Part shown: positions 18,213-26,682 of the stretch, in pieces
How the letters are laid out: every line of letters starts with the position of its first letter
Numbering within the stretch: the first letter of the stretch is position 1
Made by a program: the position numbers and the translations under genes
Assembly (NCBI RefSeq): GCF_003075075.1
Contig: NZ_QCYM01000010.1
Location: forward strand, 62,001 to 126,000
Source: Labrenzia sp. 011
Lineage (GTDB): Bacteria > Pseudomonadota > Alphaproteobacteria > Rhizobiales > Stappiaceae
DNA: 64,000 bases
Direction: 5' to 3'
Notes under the pieces: model-generated
Databases searched by the model: none
Told to the model about the DNA's origin: nothing
What the model saw: only the letters and a program-made list of their open reading frames with translations

Positions 18213-19142
18213 ATGCAGGCGTTGTTGACGGAAATTGCAGAAACTGCGGCGGCAGAGGCGGACAGGGGCAAGGTCGCGACCTATATTTCCGAACTGGCCG
18301 GAATAGATCCCGGTCAGTTCGGAATTGCCGTCGCCACCGCCGACGGGCGGCTTTTTTCCGCCGGTGACGCCGATGTGCCGTTTTCGATCCAGTCGGTCTC
18401 CAAGGTCTTTGCGCTCGCCCTGGCGCTCGGACGGGTCGGCGAGCAGATCTGGCGCCGCGTCGGTCGCGAGCCGTCGGGCCTCTCCTTCGATTCGGTCCTG
18501 CTGCTGGAACGGGAGAACGGCATTCCCCGCAATCCCTTCATCAATGCCGGCGCTCTGGTGGCCACGGACACCTATCTGGCCACCTCCAGTCCGCGCGAGG
18601 CGCTGGGCCAGCTGCTGCAGTTCATCCGCGCGGCCGCAGATGACGACGGGATCCACATCAACGAAACGGTTGCGCAGTCGGAGATCTCCACCGCGCACCG
18701 CAATTTTTCCCTTGCCCACTACCTCGCCTCCTTCGACAATCTGCACGCGCCGGTCGATCAGGTGATCGGTACCTACAGTCACCAGTGCGCGGTCGAAATG
18801 ACCTGCCGGCAACTGGCGATGGCGGGCCGTTTTCTGGTGGATGCGCCGAAAATGCCGGGGCTGGTGTCGGTCGAGCGCCGCCGGCGCATCAACGCGCTTA
18901 TGATGACCTGCGGCCATTACGACGGGTCCGGGGACTTCGCCTTTCGCGTCGGCATGCCCGGAAAAAGCGGTGTCGGCGGCGGTATTCTGGTGATCTCCCC
19001 GAGCCGGGCCTCGATCGCGGTCTGGTCGCCCGGACTCAATCGCTACGGCAATTCCAAGCTCGGAACCGAGGCCATGCAGACCTTTTCGCACAGGACCGGC
19101 TGGTCCGTGTTCGGTGTTCCGCACCGGGGCGCCGAGAGATGA
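18213..19142 (+). CDS. glsA: Glutaminase
   Basis: 309-residue enzyme hydrolysing glutamine to glutamate and ammonia, of the serine-dependent beta-lactamase-like glutaminase family. The catalytic S-x-x-K is in [11 protein letters not shown], followed by [14 protein letters not shown], the [15 protein letters not shown] region and SGVGGGI, all diagnostic. The ATG at 18213 has GGAG six bases upstream and gives the family's normal length; an ATG at 18201 and a TTG at 18171 are in frame upstream. No neighbours with a related function; in Rhizobiales the enzyme often supports acid tolerance or nitrogen recycling, which is background rather than evidence. Confidence 0.95.
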   Translation: MQALLTEIAETAAAEADRGKVATYISELAGIDPGQFGIAVATADGRLFSAGDADVPFSIQSVSKVFALALALGRVGEQIWRRVGREPSGLSFDSVLLLERENGIPRNPFINAGALVATDTYLATSSPREALGQLLQFIRAAADDDGIHINETVAQSEISTAHRNFSLAHYLASFDNLHAPVDQVIGTYSHQCAVEMTCRQLAMAGRFLVDAPKMPGLVSVERRRRINALMMTCGHYDGSGDFAFRVGMPGKSGVGGGILVISPSRASIAVWSPGLNRYGNSKLGTEAMQTFSHRTGWSVFGVPHRGAER

Positions 19143-19279
19143 TCGACAGGAAAGTTTTGTCACAGGTGCGATTTAAAACGATTCAAAAGTGGTTTCGGTG
19201 CAAATAGCCCTATAGGATATTTTGACCTTTCGAAGCGTTGGCGCTAGAACCCTTCTGAACAACGCTTTGATTTGCTTAC

Positions 19280-19297
19280 GTTTACGCGAACGTAAAC
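19280..19297. promoter_or_regulatory. Operator-like dyad GTTTACG-CGAA-CGTAAAC
   Basis: A perfect 7-bp inverted repeat with a 4-bp centre, preceded by TTAC that extends the periodicity (TTACGTTTACG). It sits 183 bp before sdhC. It looks like a transcription-factor site; MerR-family LiuR-type operators have a similar TTACG...CGTAA core, but that comparison is from memory and uncertain. Confidence 0.5.
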
Positions 19298-19307
19298 CAG
19301 AGCGACT

Positions 19308-19382
19308 GAACTCAGGAAAAACCGCTTGATGGCGACGCCTCGCCATCGGCAGGGCCCGGATCAGCCGGTTTTTCCTGAGTTC
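19308..19382 (+). promoter_or_regulatory. Long inverted repeat with nested hairpin in the sdh leader
   Basis: Perfect 17-bp arms at 19308-19324 (GAACTCAGGAAAAACCG) and 19366-19382 (its exact complement) enclose a second hairpin, GATGGCGA-CGCC-TCGCCATC, at 19328-19347. On the plus strand the 3' arm carries GGTTTTTCC, so it could act as a terminator for glsA or as a leader structure for sdhC. Confidence 0.65.
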
Positions 19383-19479
19383 ATGCCGCTCTGGGATTTT
19401 AAGATCGATCAACTTTTCTGTTTTTATATGGGTCCGTATGGAAACATGTTGATCCAGCGTCGTACGGGAGAGGAATTCC

Positions 19480-19878
19480 ATGTCGAACGCCGATCTGCGG
19501 GGCAACCGCCCCCTGTCGCCCCATCTTCAGATCTATAAACCCATTCTGACGATGGTTATGTCGATCCTGCACCGCATCACGGGCGCGGCGCTGTATTTCG
19601 GCACTTTGCTTCTTGCCTGGTGGCTCATCGCCGCCGCGGCCGGCCCGTCCTACTTCGATTTCGTCAACGGCCTCTACGGTTCCATTCTGGGCCAGCTGGT
19701 CCTGTTCGGCTTCACGTGGGCGCTGGTGCATCACATGCTCGGCGGGCTTCGCCACTTCATCTGGGACATGGGAGCCGGGTTCGGCACGCAGGCCCGCGAA
19801 TGGCTTGCCAAGGCCACCATCATCGGTTCGGTTGCGCTGACGTTGATCCTTTGGGTCATCGGCTACGCGGTTCGCTAA
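19480..19878 (+). CDS. sdhC: Succinate dehydrogenase cytochrome b556 subunit
   Basis: 132-residue membrane anchor of complex II, carrying one heme b ligand and part of the quinone site. The signature RPLSPHLQIYK at residues 11-21, SILHRITGAALYFG in the first helix and the heme-ligating region ALVHHMLGGLRHFIWD are all present, with three transmembrane helices. The gene starts the sdh operon and ends 10 bp before sdhD. The upstream region holds structured elements that may control the operon. Confidence 0.97.
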   Translation: MSNADLRGNRPLSPHLQIYKPILTMVMSILHRITGAALYFGTLLLAWWLIAAAAGPSYFDFVNGLYGSILGQLVLFGFTWALVHHMLGGLRHFIWDMGAGFGTQAREWLAKATIIGSVALTLILWVIGYAVR

Positions 19879-19888
19879 GGAGAGTGTC

Positions 19889-20272
19889 ATGACGGATATG
19901 CGCACCCCGCTCAATATTGTCCGCGGCCTCGGGTCGGCCAAGGAAGGCACGGATCATTTCTGGAAACAGCGCCTGACGGCCGTGGCCAATGTGTTCCTGA
20001 TCTCCTTTTTCGTGATCCTGGTGATCTCGATGCAGGGCTCCACCCACGGCGAACTGATCGAGACCCTCAGGAACCCGCTCGTTTCGATCGTCCTGCTTCT
20101 GGTGATTCTCTCCGGCGTCTTTCACATGAAGCTCGGCATGCAGGTGATCATCGAGGACTATGTGCACGGCGAAGGCATCAAGTTTCTCTCACTGATGGCG
20201 AACACCTTCTTCTGTGTCTTTATCGGTTTCGGCTGCATCTTCGCAGTTCTCAAGATTGGCTTTGGAGGCTGA
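19889..20272 (+). CDS. sdhD: Succinate dehydrogenase membrane anchor subunit
   Basis: 127-residue second membrane anchor of complex II. It starts with [28 protein letters not shown]-type sequence common to alphaproteobacterial SdhD and has three hydrophobic helices; the heme-ligand histidine is likely that in [20 protein letters not shown]. Its stop lies 5 bp before sdhA. Together with SdhC it passes electrons from the iron-sulfur subunit to ubiquinone. Confidence 0.96.
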   Translation: MTDMRTPLNIVRGLGSAKEGTDHFWKQRLTAVANVFLISFFVILVISMQGSTHGELIETLRNPLVSIVLLLVILSGVFHMKLGMQVIIEDYVHGEGIKFLSLMANTFFCVFIGFGCIFAVLKIGFGG

Positions 20273-20277
20273 CCCGG

Positions 20278-22104
20278 ATGGCCAGGACTTATGAATTCGT
20301 CGACCATACCTATGACGTTGTGGTTGTCGGTGCCGGCGGTGCCGGTTTGCGGGCGACGCTCGGCATGGCCGAACAGGGCCTCAGGACGGCCTGCATCAGC
20401 AAGGTCTTCCCGACCCGCTCCCACACGGTGGCGGCCCAGGGCGGCATTGCGGCGTCCCTCGTCAACATGACGCCGGACAGCTGGCAGTGGCACATGTACG
20501 ACACGGTCAAGGGGTCCGACTGGCTCGGCGACACGGACGCCATGGAATATCTCGCCCGTGAAGCTCCCAAGGCCGTTTACGAGCTGGAGCATTACGGCGT
20601 GCCCTTCTCGCGCACCGAGGAAGGCACCATCTACCAGCGCCCCTTCGGCGGCCACATGCAGAATTACGGTGAAGGTCCCCCCGTGCAGCGCACCTGTGCC
20701 GCGGCCGACCGCACCGGACATGCCATCCTGCACACGCTTTACGGCCAGTCCCTGCGCAACAACGCGGAATTCTACATCGAATATTTCGCGCTCGACCTGA
20801 TCATGTCCGAGGACGGGGTCTGTCAGGGCGTGATCGCCTGGAACCTCGACGATGGCACCATTCACCGCTTCGCGGCCAAGATGGTGGTGCTGGCGACCGG
20901 CGGTTACGGCCGGGCCTTCTTCTCCGCCACCTCCGCGCACACCTGCACCGGCGATGGCGGCGGCATGGTTTCCCGTGCCGGCCTGCCGCTGCAGGACATG
21001 GAATTCGTCCAGTTCCACCCGACCGGCATCTACGGCTCCGGCTGTCTGATCACCGAAGGCGCGCGCGGCGAGGGCGGGTATCTGGTCAACTCCGAGGGCG
21101 AGCGCTTCATGGAGCGTTACGCGCCGTCGGCGAAGGACCTGGCGTCCCGCGACGTGGTCTCCCGCTGCATGACCATGGAAATCCGCGAAGGCCGCGGCGT
21201 CGGTCCGAAAAAGGATCATATCTTCCTGCATCTGGATCACCTGGATCCGGCGCTGCTGGCGGAACGTCTGCCGGGCATTTCCGAATCGGCGAAAATTTTC
21301 GCCGGTGTGGATCTGACCAAGGAACCGATCCCGGTGCTGCCGACGGTCCACTACAACATGGGCGGCATCCCGACCAACTACTGGGGTGAGGTCCTGAACG
21401 CGGACAGCGACAATCCGACCCGAACCCAGCCGGGCCTGATGGCTGTCGGCGAAGCGGCCTGTGCCTCCGTTCACGGCGCCAACCGCCTCGGTTCGAACTC
21501 CCTGACCGACCTTGTGGTGTTCGGCCGTGCCGCCGCCATCCGGGCCGGGGAAGTGATCGACAGGAAAGCCGAAATACCGACGCCGAACGAGGCGAGCTGC
21601 GAAAAGATCATGGATCGCTTCGACAGCCTCCGGCACGCCAATGGCAAGATCCCGACGGCGGACCTGCGTGACAAGATGCAGCACGCCATGCAGGAGGACG
21701 CGGCCGTCTTCCGCACCCAGGAAAGCCTGGAGCAGGGATGCAGGCGTCTGTCCGAGATCTGGGGCGAACGGAAGGACCTGAAGGTCACCGACCGCTCGAT
21801 GATCTGGAACTCCGATCTGGTGGAAACGCTGGAACTGGAGAACCTGATGGCCAACGCGATCACCACGGTCTATGGCGCGGAAGCCCGCAAGGAAAGCCGC
21901 GGCGCCCATGCCCGCGAGGATTACAAGGACGGTCCGTTCTCCGGCCGCGACGACGAAAACTGGCGCAAGCACACCCTTGCCTGGGTGAACGAGGCCGGTG
22001 ACGTCAAGCTGGATTACCGCCCGGTGGTCACCGATCCGCTGACGCCTTTCGAGGACGGCGGTATCGATCCGAAGAAGATCGCGCCGAAAGCGCGCGTCTA
22101 CTGA
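20278..22104 (+). CDS. sdhA: Succinate dehydrogenase flavoprotein subunit
   Basis: 608-residue catalytic subunit oxidising succinate to fumarate. The FAD-binding Rossmann motif [15 protein letters not shown] is at the N-terminus, the covalent FAD attachment histidine is in [11 protein letters not shown], and the dicarboxylate-site residues lie in [21 protein letters not shown] and in the RD of [11 protein letters not shown]. The C-terminal HARED and DGxxDPKKI region is complete. Only 13 bp separate it from the following FkbM methyltransferase gene, which comes between it and sdhB. Confidence 0.98.
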   Translation: MARTYEFVDHTYDVVVVGAGGAGLRATLGMAEQGLRTACISKVFPTRSHTVAAQGGIAASLVNMTPDSWQWHMYDTVKGSDWLGDTDAMEYLAREAPKAVYELEHYGVPFSRTEEGTIYQRPFGGHMQNYGEGPPVQRTCAAADRTGHAILHTLYGQSLRNNAEFYIEYFALDLIMSEDGVCQGVIAWNLDDGTIHRFAAKMVVLATGGYGRAFFSATSAHTCTGDGGGMVSRAGLPLQDMEFVQFHPTGIYGSGCLITEGARGEGGYLVNSEGERFMERYAPSAKDLASRDVVSRCMTMEIREGRGVGPKKDHIFLHLDHLDPALLAERLPGISESAKIFAGVDLTKEPIPVLPTVHYNMGGIPTNYWGEVLNADSDNPTRTQPGLMAVGEAACASVHGANRLGSNSLTDLVVFGRAAAIRAGEVIDRKAEIPTPNEASCEKIMDRFDSLRHANGKIPTADLRDKMQHAMQEDAAVFRTQESLEQGCRRLSEIWGERKDLKVTDRSMIWNSDLVETLELENLMANAITTVYGAEARKESRGAHAREDYKDGPFSGRDDENWRKHTLAWVNEAGDVKLDYRPVVTDPLTPFEDGGIDPKKIAPKARVY

Positions 22105-22117
22105 CGGGAGCGGCTGG

Positions 22118-22957
22118 TTGAGCGAGGCGGCAACACTTCTGGACACAAGAAGTCCGTTCGGCACCTATCCGGCCGAACGGATGGTCCGTGCTGCCTGGCG
22201 CCTGGCGGACCGGCATGATCTGTCCAGGGGACTGCGCAGGCGCATCCGCTCTCTGGTGGCGCGTTTTTTCTCCGGGCCCTACGATCTGGAGGCGGATGGT
22301 CTCAAGTTCCGGATCTATCCGGGCGAGAACTACGACGACCGCAAGATCCTCTCCAAGGGGCGGTTGCCCGAACGCGAGGAACACCGGCTGATCGCCCCTC
22401 ATCTGGGCGAGGGCAAGGTGTTCGTCGATGTCGGTGCGAATATCGGCTCCTACGCGATCTTCGCCGCCGGCCTCGGTGCACGGGTGGTGGCGATCGAGGC
22501 CAATCCGCTGACGGCGGACAAGCTGACGTTCAACGTGCGGGCCAACGATCTGGACACCGTGACGGTGATGCGCACGGCCGTCGGTCCGCGCGAGGACACG
22601 CTGCCTCTGTGGCAGGATCCGAGCAATTGCGGCTTTGCCACCTTCGTGAAAGACCTCACTCAGGGGGAATGGGAGGGGAACTGGTCGCCGACATTCGTGA
22701 AAGTCCGGCCGCTGACCGCCATTTCCGACGAGCTGGACCTGCACAAGATCGACGTATTGAAAGTGGATGTGGAAGGATTCGAGGACCGGGTGGTGCTTCC
22801 CTTCCTCCGGCACGTGGACAGAAATCTCTGGCCGCGGGTGATCCTTCTTGAAACCAACTGCCGGCCCTACTGGTCCGAGGATTGCCTGAGCGAACTGGCA
22901 AGCCGGGGCTACAAGGTGACCGGCCAGACGAATGACAACATGGTCTTCGAGCTCTGA
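22118..22957 (+). CDS. FkbM-family methyltransferase
   Basis: 279-residue S-adenosylmethionine-dependent methyltransferase. The AdoMet-binding glycine loop [12 protein letters not shown] (residues 101-112) is followed by the acidic VVAIEANP strand and the family's [12 protein letters not shown] motif, which together define the FkbM domain; the C-terminal [15 protein letters not shown] segment is also typical. The start is TTG at 22118 with GGGAG seven bases upstream; the next ATG (22181) has no such site. It lies between sdhA and sdhB in the same direction with 13 and 64 bp gaps, so it is co-transcribed with complex II genes. FkbM enzymes O-methylate sugars or polyketides; no link to succinate dehydrogenase is known to me. 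No signal peptide. Confidence 0.92.
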   Translation: MSEAATLLDTRSPFGTYPAERMVRAAWRLADRHDLSRGLRRRIRSLVARFFSGPYDLEADGLKFRIYPGENYDDRKILSKGRLPEREEHRLIAPHLGEGKVFVDVGANIGSYAIFAAGLGARVVAIEANPLTADKLTFNVRANDLDTVTVMRTAVGPREDTLPLWQDPSNCGFATFVKDLTQGEWEGNWSPTFVKVRPLTAISDELDLHKIDVLKVDVEGFEDRVVLPFLRHVDRNLWPRVILLETNCRPYWSEDCLSELASRGYKVTGQTNDNMVFEL

Positions 22958-23021
22958 AAACGAGCCAGGAGACCAATCGGCCCGGACGCGAATTACGGGC
23001 CCAACGCGGAGCAGTAACGAG

Positions 23022-23804
23022 ATGGTTCAGCTGACGCTTCCCCGGAACTCCCAGGTGACGGAAGGCAAGGTTTGGAACAAGCCGGAAGGCGCCACCAACC
23101 TGCGTGAGTACCGCATCTACCGCTGGAACCCGGATGACGGGCGCAACCCCCGGGTCGATACCTATTTCATCGACGCGGACGACTGCGGCCCCATGGTTCT
23201 GGACGGCCTGATCTACATCAAGAACAAGATCGACCCGACTTTGACCTTCCGCCGCTCCTGCCGCGAAGGCATCTGCGGCTCCTGCGCGATGAACATCGAC
23301 GGCACCAACACCCTGGCCTGCACCAAGGGCATGGACGAGATCGCCGGCGACATCGTCAAGATCTATCCGCTGCCGCACATGCCGGTGGTGAAGGATCTCG
23401 TGCCGGATCTGACGCACTTCTACGCCCAGCACCGCTCCATCGAGCCCTGGCTGCAAACCGTGTCGCCGCCGCCGGAAAAGGAATGGCTTCAGTCTCACGA
23501 CGACCGTGTCAAGCTGGACGGCCTGTATGAGTGCATCCTGTGTGCCTGCTGCTCCACCTCCTGTCCGTCCTACTGGTGGAACGGCGACCGCTATCTCGGC
23601 CCGGCCATCCTGCTTCAGGCCTACCGCTGGCTGATCGACAGCCGCGACGAGGCCACCGGCGAGCGTCTGGACAATCTGGAAGATCCGTTCCGTCTCTACC
23701 GCTGCCACACCATCATGAACTGCTCCCAGGCCTGCCCGAAGGGCCTCAATCCGGCCAAGGCAATCGCCGAGATCAAGAAGATGATGGTCGAACGCCGGGT
23801 GTGA
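23022..23804 (+). CDS. sdhB: Succinate dehydrogenase iron-sulfur subunit
   Basis: 260-residue electron-transfer subunit with three clusters. Cysteines for the 2Fe-2S centre are in [15 protein letters not shown] and the later LACTKG; those for 4Fe-4S and 3Fe-4S are in [17 protein letters not shown] and [17 protein letters not shown]. The ATG at 23022 is used; an upstream in-frame codon at 22932 lies inside the methyltransferase gene. It ends the operon and is followed after 75 bp by a strong hairpin. Confidence 0.98.
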   Translation: MVQLTLPRNSQVTEGKVWNKPEGATNLREYRIYRWNPDDGRNPRVDTYFIDADDCGPMVLDGLIYIKNKIDPTLTFRRSCREGICGSCAMNIDGTNTLACTKGMDEIAGDIVKIYPLPHMPVVKDLVPDLTHFYAQHRSIEPWLQTVSPPPEKEWLQSHDDRVKLDGLYECILCACCSTSCPSYWWNGDRYLGPAILLQAYRWLIDSRDEATGERLDNLEDPFRLYRCHTIMNCSQACPKGLNPAKAIAEIKKMMVERRV

Positions 23805-23879
23805 TTGGCGTCCATTTCCAGTCGTGCCCTGCAAGGCACGAACCGGACCAGGACATGGCCGTCAGGTGACGGCAACAAC

Positions 23880-23919
23880 CGGGCCGCAGGTTGCCAATAG
23901 AGATGCAACCTGCGGCCCG
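23880..23919. terminator. Hairpin between convergent sdhB and kinase genes
   Basis: A perfect 15-bp inverted repeat (CGGGCCGCAGGTTGC and its complement) with a 10-base loop, followed on the plus strand by AATTGT. There is no long T tract, but strength and position between convergent genes make a bidirectional terminator likely. Confidence 0.7.
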
Positions 23920-23947
23920 AATTGTATCCGAACCCTGCCGAAGGCCT

Positions 23948-24832
23948 TCAGGCGTGCGCGGGGTTGTGGGCTTCTTCCTCACAGAGTGTCTGCAAAGTCC
24001 GTACTTGTATGCCGTCGAGGTCGGGACCCGACAGGCCCGAAAGGCAGGCCAGCGCTTTCCATAGCGCCCAGCCTCGCGCCCTTTGCCAGGTATTTTCATC
24101 GATTGCGCAGGCAGATCGAAAAAACCTGCGGTCTTTGACGCCGAAATATGTCCAGGCCATAACGAAGTCACAGGCCGGGTCACCGACCCCGCAGGTGCCG
24201 AAATCGATGAGCGCTGTCACGGTGCTGTTGTCGGCAAGGATGTTGCCGATGGCCACATCACCGTGGAACCAGACCGGCTTGCCCTTCCACGCCGAGGAAA
24301 CGCTGCGCTGCCAGATGGCGCGGCACAGGGAAGCATCCACTTTGCCTTCGAGACTCTCCAGGCTCTTCTGCACTTCATCGCCATAGACGCTGGGATGGCA
24401 CCCCCGATAGAAGGAGTGTCTTCCGGCATATGGGCCGTTGCCGCTCGGGATGCTTCTCAGTTCGGCAAGACATTTGCCGAGTGAAATCGCGAGGCTTCTC
24501 TGATCCACGCCCGCGGTGTCCGCCAGTGTGTCCCCCTTGATCCAGCGCCGTACGGACCACGGCAGCGGAAATTCCTCGCTCGGTGCTCCGATGGCGACCA
24601 CCTCGGGAACATCGACAGACAGATCTTTGCCAAGGGTGGCCAGCACATTGGCTTCTTTTTCCACCGCCTCGGCATATGAGGCGTGGCTCGGCAAGCGCAC
24701 GGAAAGACGGTCGCCGAGCCGAAAGGTCCTGTTGTCCCAGCCCTGCTTGCTGACCGGAGCAATGGGCAAATGGCTGAAATGAGGAAACTGGCGACGGATG
24801 AGCCGCGCAACCAGGCGTTCGTCGATTTTCAT
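23948..24832 (-). CDS. Aminoglycoside phosphotransferase (APH) family kinase
   Basis: 294 residues of the APH/choline-kinase-like fold. The Brenner-type catalytic loop appears as WFHGDVAIGNILAD and the metal-binding motif as LIDFGTCGVGDPACDFVMAW; the N-terminal lobe has GWDNRTFRLGDRLSVRLPS. The ATG at 24832 (MKIDERLVARLI) matches the normal beginning of this subfamily; an upstream ATG at 24925 adds an unlikely Arg-rich leader. Most chromosomal relatives in Rhizobiales are small-molecule kinases of unknown substrate, not proven antibiotic-resistance enzymes. It stands alone, converging on sdhB. Confidence 0.9.
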   Translation of the reverse strand: MKIDERLVARLIRRQFPHFSHLPIAPVSKQGWDNRTFRLGDRLSVRLPSHASYAEAVEKEANVLATLGKDLSVDVPEVVAIGAPSEEFPLPWSVRRWIKGDTLADTAGVDQRSLAISLGKCLAELRSIPSGNGPYAGRHSFYRGCHPSVYGDEVQKSLESLEGKVDASLCRAIWQRSVSSAWKGKPVWFHGDVAIGNILADNSTVTALIDFGTCGVGDPACDFVMAWTYFGVKDRRFFRSACAIDENTWQRARGWALWKALACLSGLSGPDLDGIQVRTLQTLCEEEAHNPAHA

Positions 24833-25225
24833 CTTTGGGCTACCGCTGGTTTTCAGAACATCTGTCGTCGTGAAATCCCGCTTGAACCGTAGCGCGGGTT
24901 GCCTTCCGGGTCCATGAAATGGCATCCCCTCGTGAACAGTTCACGCGAATGCCGACACCGGCGGCAAACCGCGGGTCCGGAAACAAGCAACGTTCCGGTC
25001 CTGTTCGGTCAGGCCTTCCGAACGAAAGAGGCTCCCGATTGACGCAGCCCGTCGGCAGCGCCATTGGAACCGCAAAGCTCCGCGCCCCGACCGTGCGTTT
25101 CCTTCAAGGCAAACAGGGGGCCGCTCACGATGGTCTCACGCTCTTGTGCAGGCAAGTGCACCGGAGTTGGGTTGTGCCGGTTTCCGAATTGCGTATGTCT
25201 TGCGGTGTCTGATGGAGGATCTGCC
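24833..25225. other. Divergent intergenic region, kinase gene and msrA
   Basis: 393 bp between divergently transcribed genes. The one clear feature is the 15-bp dyad at 24931-24945. An in-frame upstream extension of msrA from 25064 looks non-coding because the signal peptide begins only at 25226. Confidence 0.55.
24931..24945. promoter_or_regulatory. Operator-like dyad CGTGAAC-A-GTTCACG
   Basis: Perfect 7-bp inverted repeat around one central base, 99 bp upstream of the APH-family kinase start and 281 bp upstream of msrA. No regulator is encoded next to it. Confidence 0.4.
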
Positions 25226-25870
25226 ATGAAACGCCTGTTGCCGTTGCCTGTCGTTGCCGCTCTTGCCGCCGCCGCCCCCTTCGCTCCGGCGCAGGCGGAA
25301 ACCGCGATCCTCGCCGGCGGGTGCTTCTGGTGTGTGGAGTCGGATCTGGAAGCGCTGCCCGGCGTGCGCGAAGTCGTCTCGGGCTATGCGGGCGGAACGA
25401 CGCAGAATCCCACCTACAAGACCTATGAGCGTGGCGGTCACCGGGAGGTGGTGAAGGTCGACTTCGACGAAAGCAAGATCAGCTATGGCGATCTGGTCGG
25501 CATCTTCCTGCGCACGATTGACGTGACAGACCCTGACGGCCAGTTCTGCGACCGCGGCCATGCCTATTCCTCGGCAGTCTATCCGCTCGATGGGGCGCAG
25601 GCCGCACAGGCCGAAGAGGAAATTGCCCGGGCCCGCAAGACCCTGGGCGGAAAGGTCGTCACGCCGGTCGAGGCTGCGGCCGTCTTCTGGCCGGCGGAGG
25701 ACTATCATCAGGATTACTACAAGAGCCAGGTGCGCACGCTGACGCGCTTCGGCTTTGTCTCCCGGGCCGATGCCTACAAGGGCTATCGCAAGGGCTGCGG
25801 TCGGGATGCCCGCGTGAAATCCGTCTGGGGCGCGGAAGCCTACAAGGGACTGCCGAAAGCCGGATTCTGA
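25226..25870 (+). CDS. msrA: Peptide methionine sulfoxide reductase MsrA, exported
   Basis: 214-residue enzyme reducing methionine-S-sulfoxide. The N-terminus is a Sec signal peptide (MKRLLPLPVVAALAAAAP, cleavage after the AQA near residue 24), so it acts in the periplasm. The catalytic cysteine is Cys33 in AGGCFWCVE; the family motifs GYAGGTTQNPTY, GHREVVKV, DPDGQFCDRGHAYSSAVY and EDYHQDYY follow. No MsrB partner is next to it. ATG 25226 is preceded by GGAGG. Periplasmic MsrA would repair oxidised exported proteins; the source of reducing power is not visible here. Confidence 0.95.
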   Translation: MKRLLPLPVVAALAAAAPFAPAQAETAILAGGCFWCVESDLEALPGVREVVSGYAGGTTQNPTYKTYERGGHREVVKVDFDESKISYGDLVGIFLRTIDVTDPDGQFCDRGHAYSSAVYPLDGAQAAQAEEEIARARKTLGGKVVTPVEAAAVFWPAEDYHQDYYKSQVRTLTRFGFVSRADAYKGYRKGCGRDARVKSVWGAEAYKGLPKAGF

Positions 25871-25939
25871 CGCTCCTGCGCAGGCAAGCCGCAGAAAGCT
25901 CTCTGATTTGTCGGGTGTGTCCGGGGGGATCGAGTCGCT

Positions 25940-25971
25940 GACATAAAATTTGCCGTTGCGGAATTTATGTC
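25940..25971. promoter_or_regulatory. Imperfect AT-rich inverted repeat
   Basis: Arms GACATAAAATT and AATTTATGTC (one extra A in the left arm) flank an 11-base centre, 41 bp before the unknown gene at 26013. It could be its promoter/operator or a terminator for msrA. Confidence 0.4.
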
Positions 25972-26012
25972 ATACAATTTTCAGGTGGGCTCACGTCTGA
26001 GAGGACGGTGTC

Positions 26013-26534
26013 ATGCTTGGTTTGTTCGGAAGTCCTGCAACATCGGAGCCGGAATTCATTTCGGAACTCAGAGCTGTCGAAACGGAAGACCGTCTTCGCG
26101 TGAAGACCGCCGGTCTGCTTGAAGCGGCCGGACTGGAGATTCGCGACACGAACACGCCGACGGAGTTTGCCGCGGCAGCCACGGTCGCGATCATGCGGCT
26201 GGTGCTCGCAACCGCCGACCGGGACTTTGAGGAGCTGTCCTTCGAAAACCGGTTCGTGACCGGTCTTTTCGGCTTTCTCATGGCCCATAATCTGTCCCGC
26301 CGCACCAATGCAGATCTGGGCGTCGTGCTCGGCATCGCCGGTCTCGATCTCTTCTCGCGCGAGGAAATCGGTCAGATCTATTCTCTCGGCAAGTCCTACC
26401 GGCGTTTGCGCCAGCACAGGCAGATGCATCTGGCGCTGCGCGATGTCATCGACGGATTTCTCTCGCACCCCGACGGCGACACCCTTGAGGATCTGGCCGG
26501 CGTGTATCAGCTGTGCCTGCGCGGAGACGGCTGA
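26013..26534 (+). CDS. Uncharacterised soluble helical protein
   Basis: 173 residues, not recognised. The sequence is predicted helical and soluble, rich in Leu, Ala and Glu, with no signal peptide, membrane segment or cysteine cluster (one Cys near the C-terminus). Segments that might serve as family markers are FENRFVTGLFGFLMAHNLSR, NADLGVVLGIAGLDLFSREE and LGKSYRRLRQHRQMHLALRD. The coding character is strong in this frame and a GAGAGGA site lies eight bases before the ATG. It is single, between msrA and the opposing recQ, with an AT-rich inverted repeat just upstream. Confidence 0.85.
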   Translation: MLGLFGSPATSEPEFISELRAVETEDRLRVKTAGLLEAAGLEIRDTNTPTEFAAAATVAIMRLVLATADRDFEELSFENRFVTGLFGFLMAHNLSRRTNADLGVVLGIAGLDLFSREEIGQIYSLGKSYRRLRQHRQMHLALRDVIDGFLSHPDGDTLEDLAGVYQLCLRGDG

Positions 26535-26682
26535 CGCGGATCTGTTTGGCGGAGATTGCGACGCATCCCCTGAAAGAGGCGGCATGCAAGCGGAATTGCA
26601 GCGCGTTTCAAGCCTTTTCCATTGATCCGGCCGGATCTTTCCCGGCGCGGAAAAGTTCGGTGCTTCGACAAGGCATCGCCTG

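Larger units (their letters stand above)
19143..19479. other. Leader/promoter region of the sdh operon
   Basis: 337 bp between glsA and sdhC without a gene. It is noticeably AT-richer than its surroundings and holds two symmetric elements listed separately: a GTTTACG dyad at 19280-19297 and a large double hairpin at 19308-19382. About 100 bp separate the hairpin from the sdhC start. Confidence 0.7.

Noticed and set aside
23948-24832. Aminoglycoside-resistance gene
   Set aside because: Family membership alone does not show resistance; chromosomal APH-like kinases of this type usually have unknown substrates.
25064-25225. 54-codon N-terminal extension of msrA
   Set aside because: The standard signal peptide begins at 25226 after GGAGG; the extension has no coding character.
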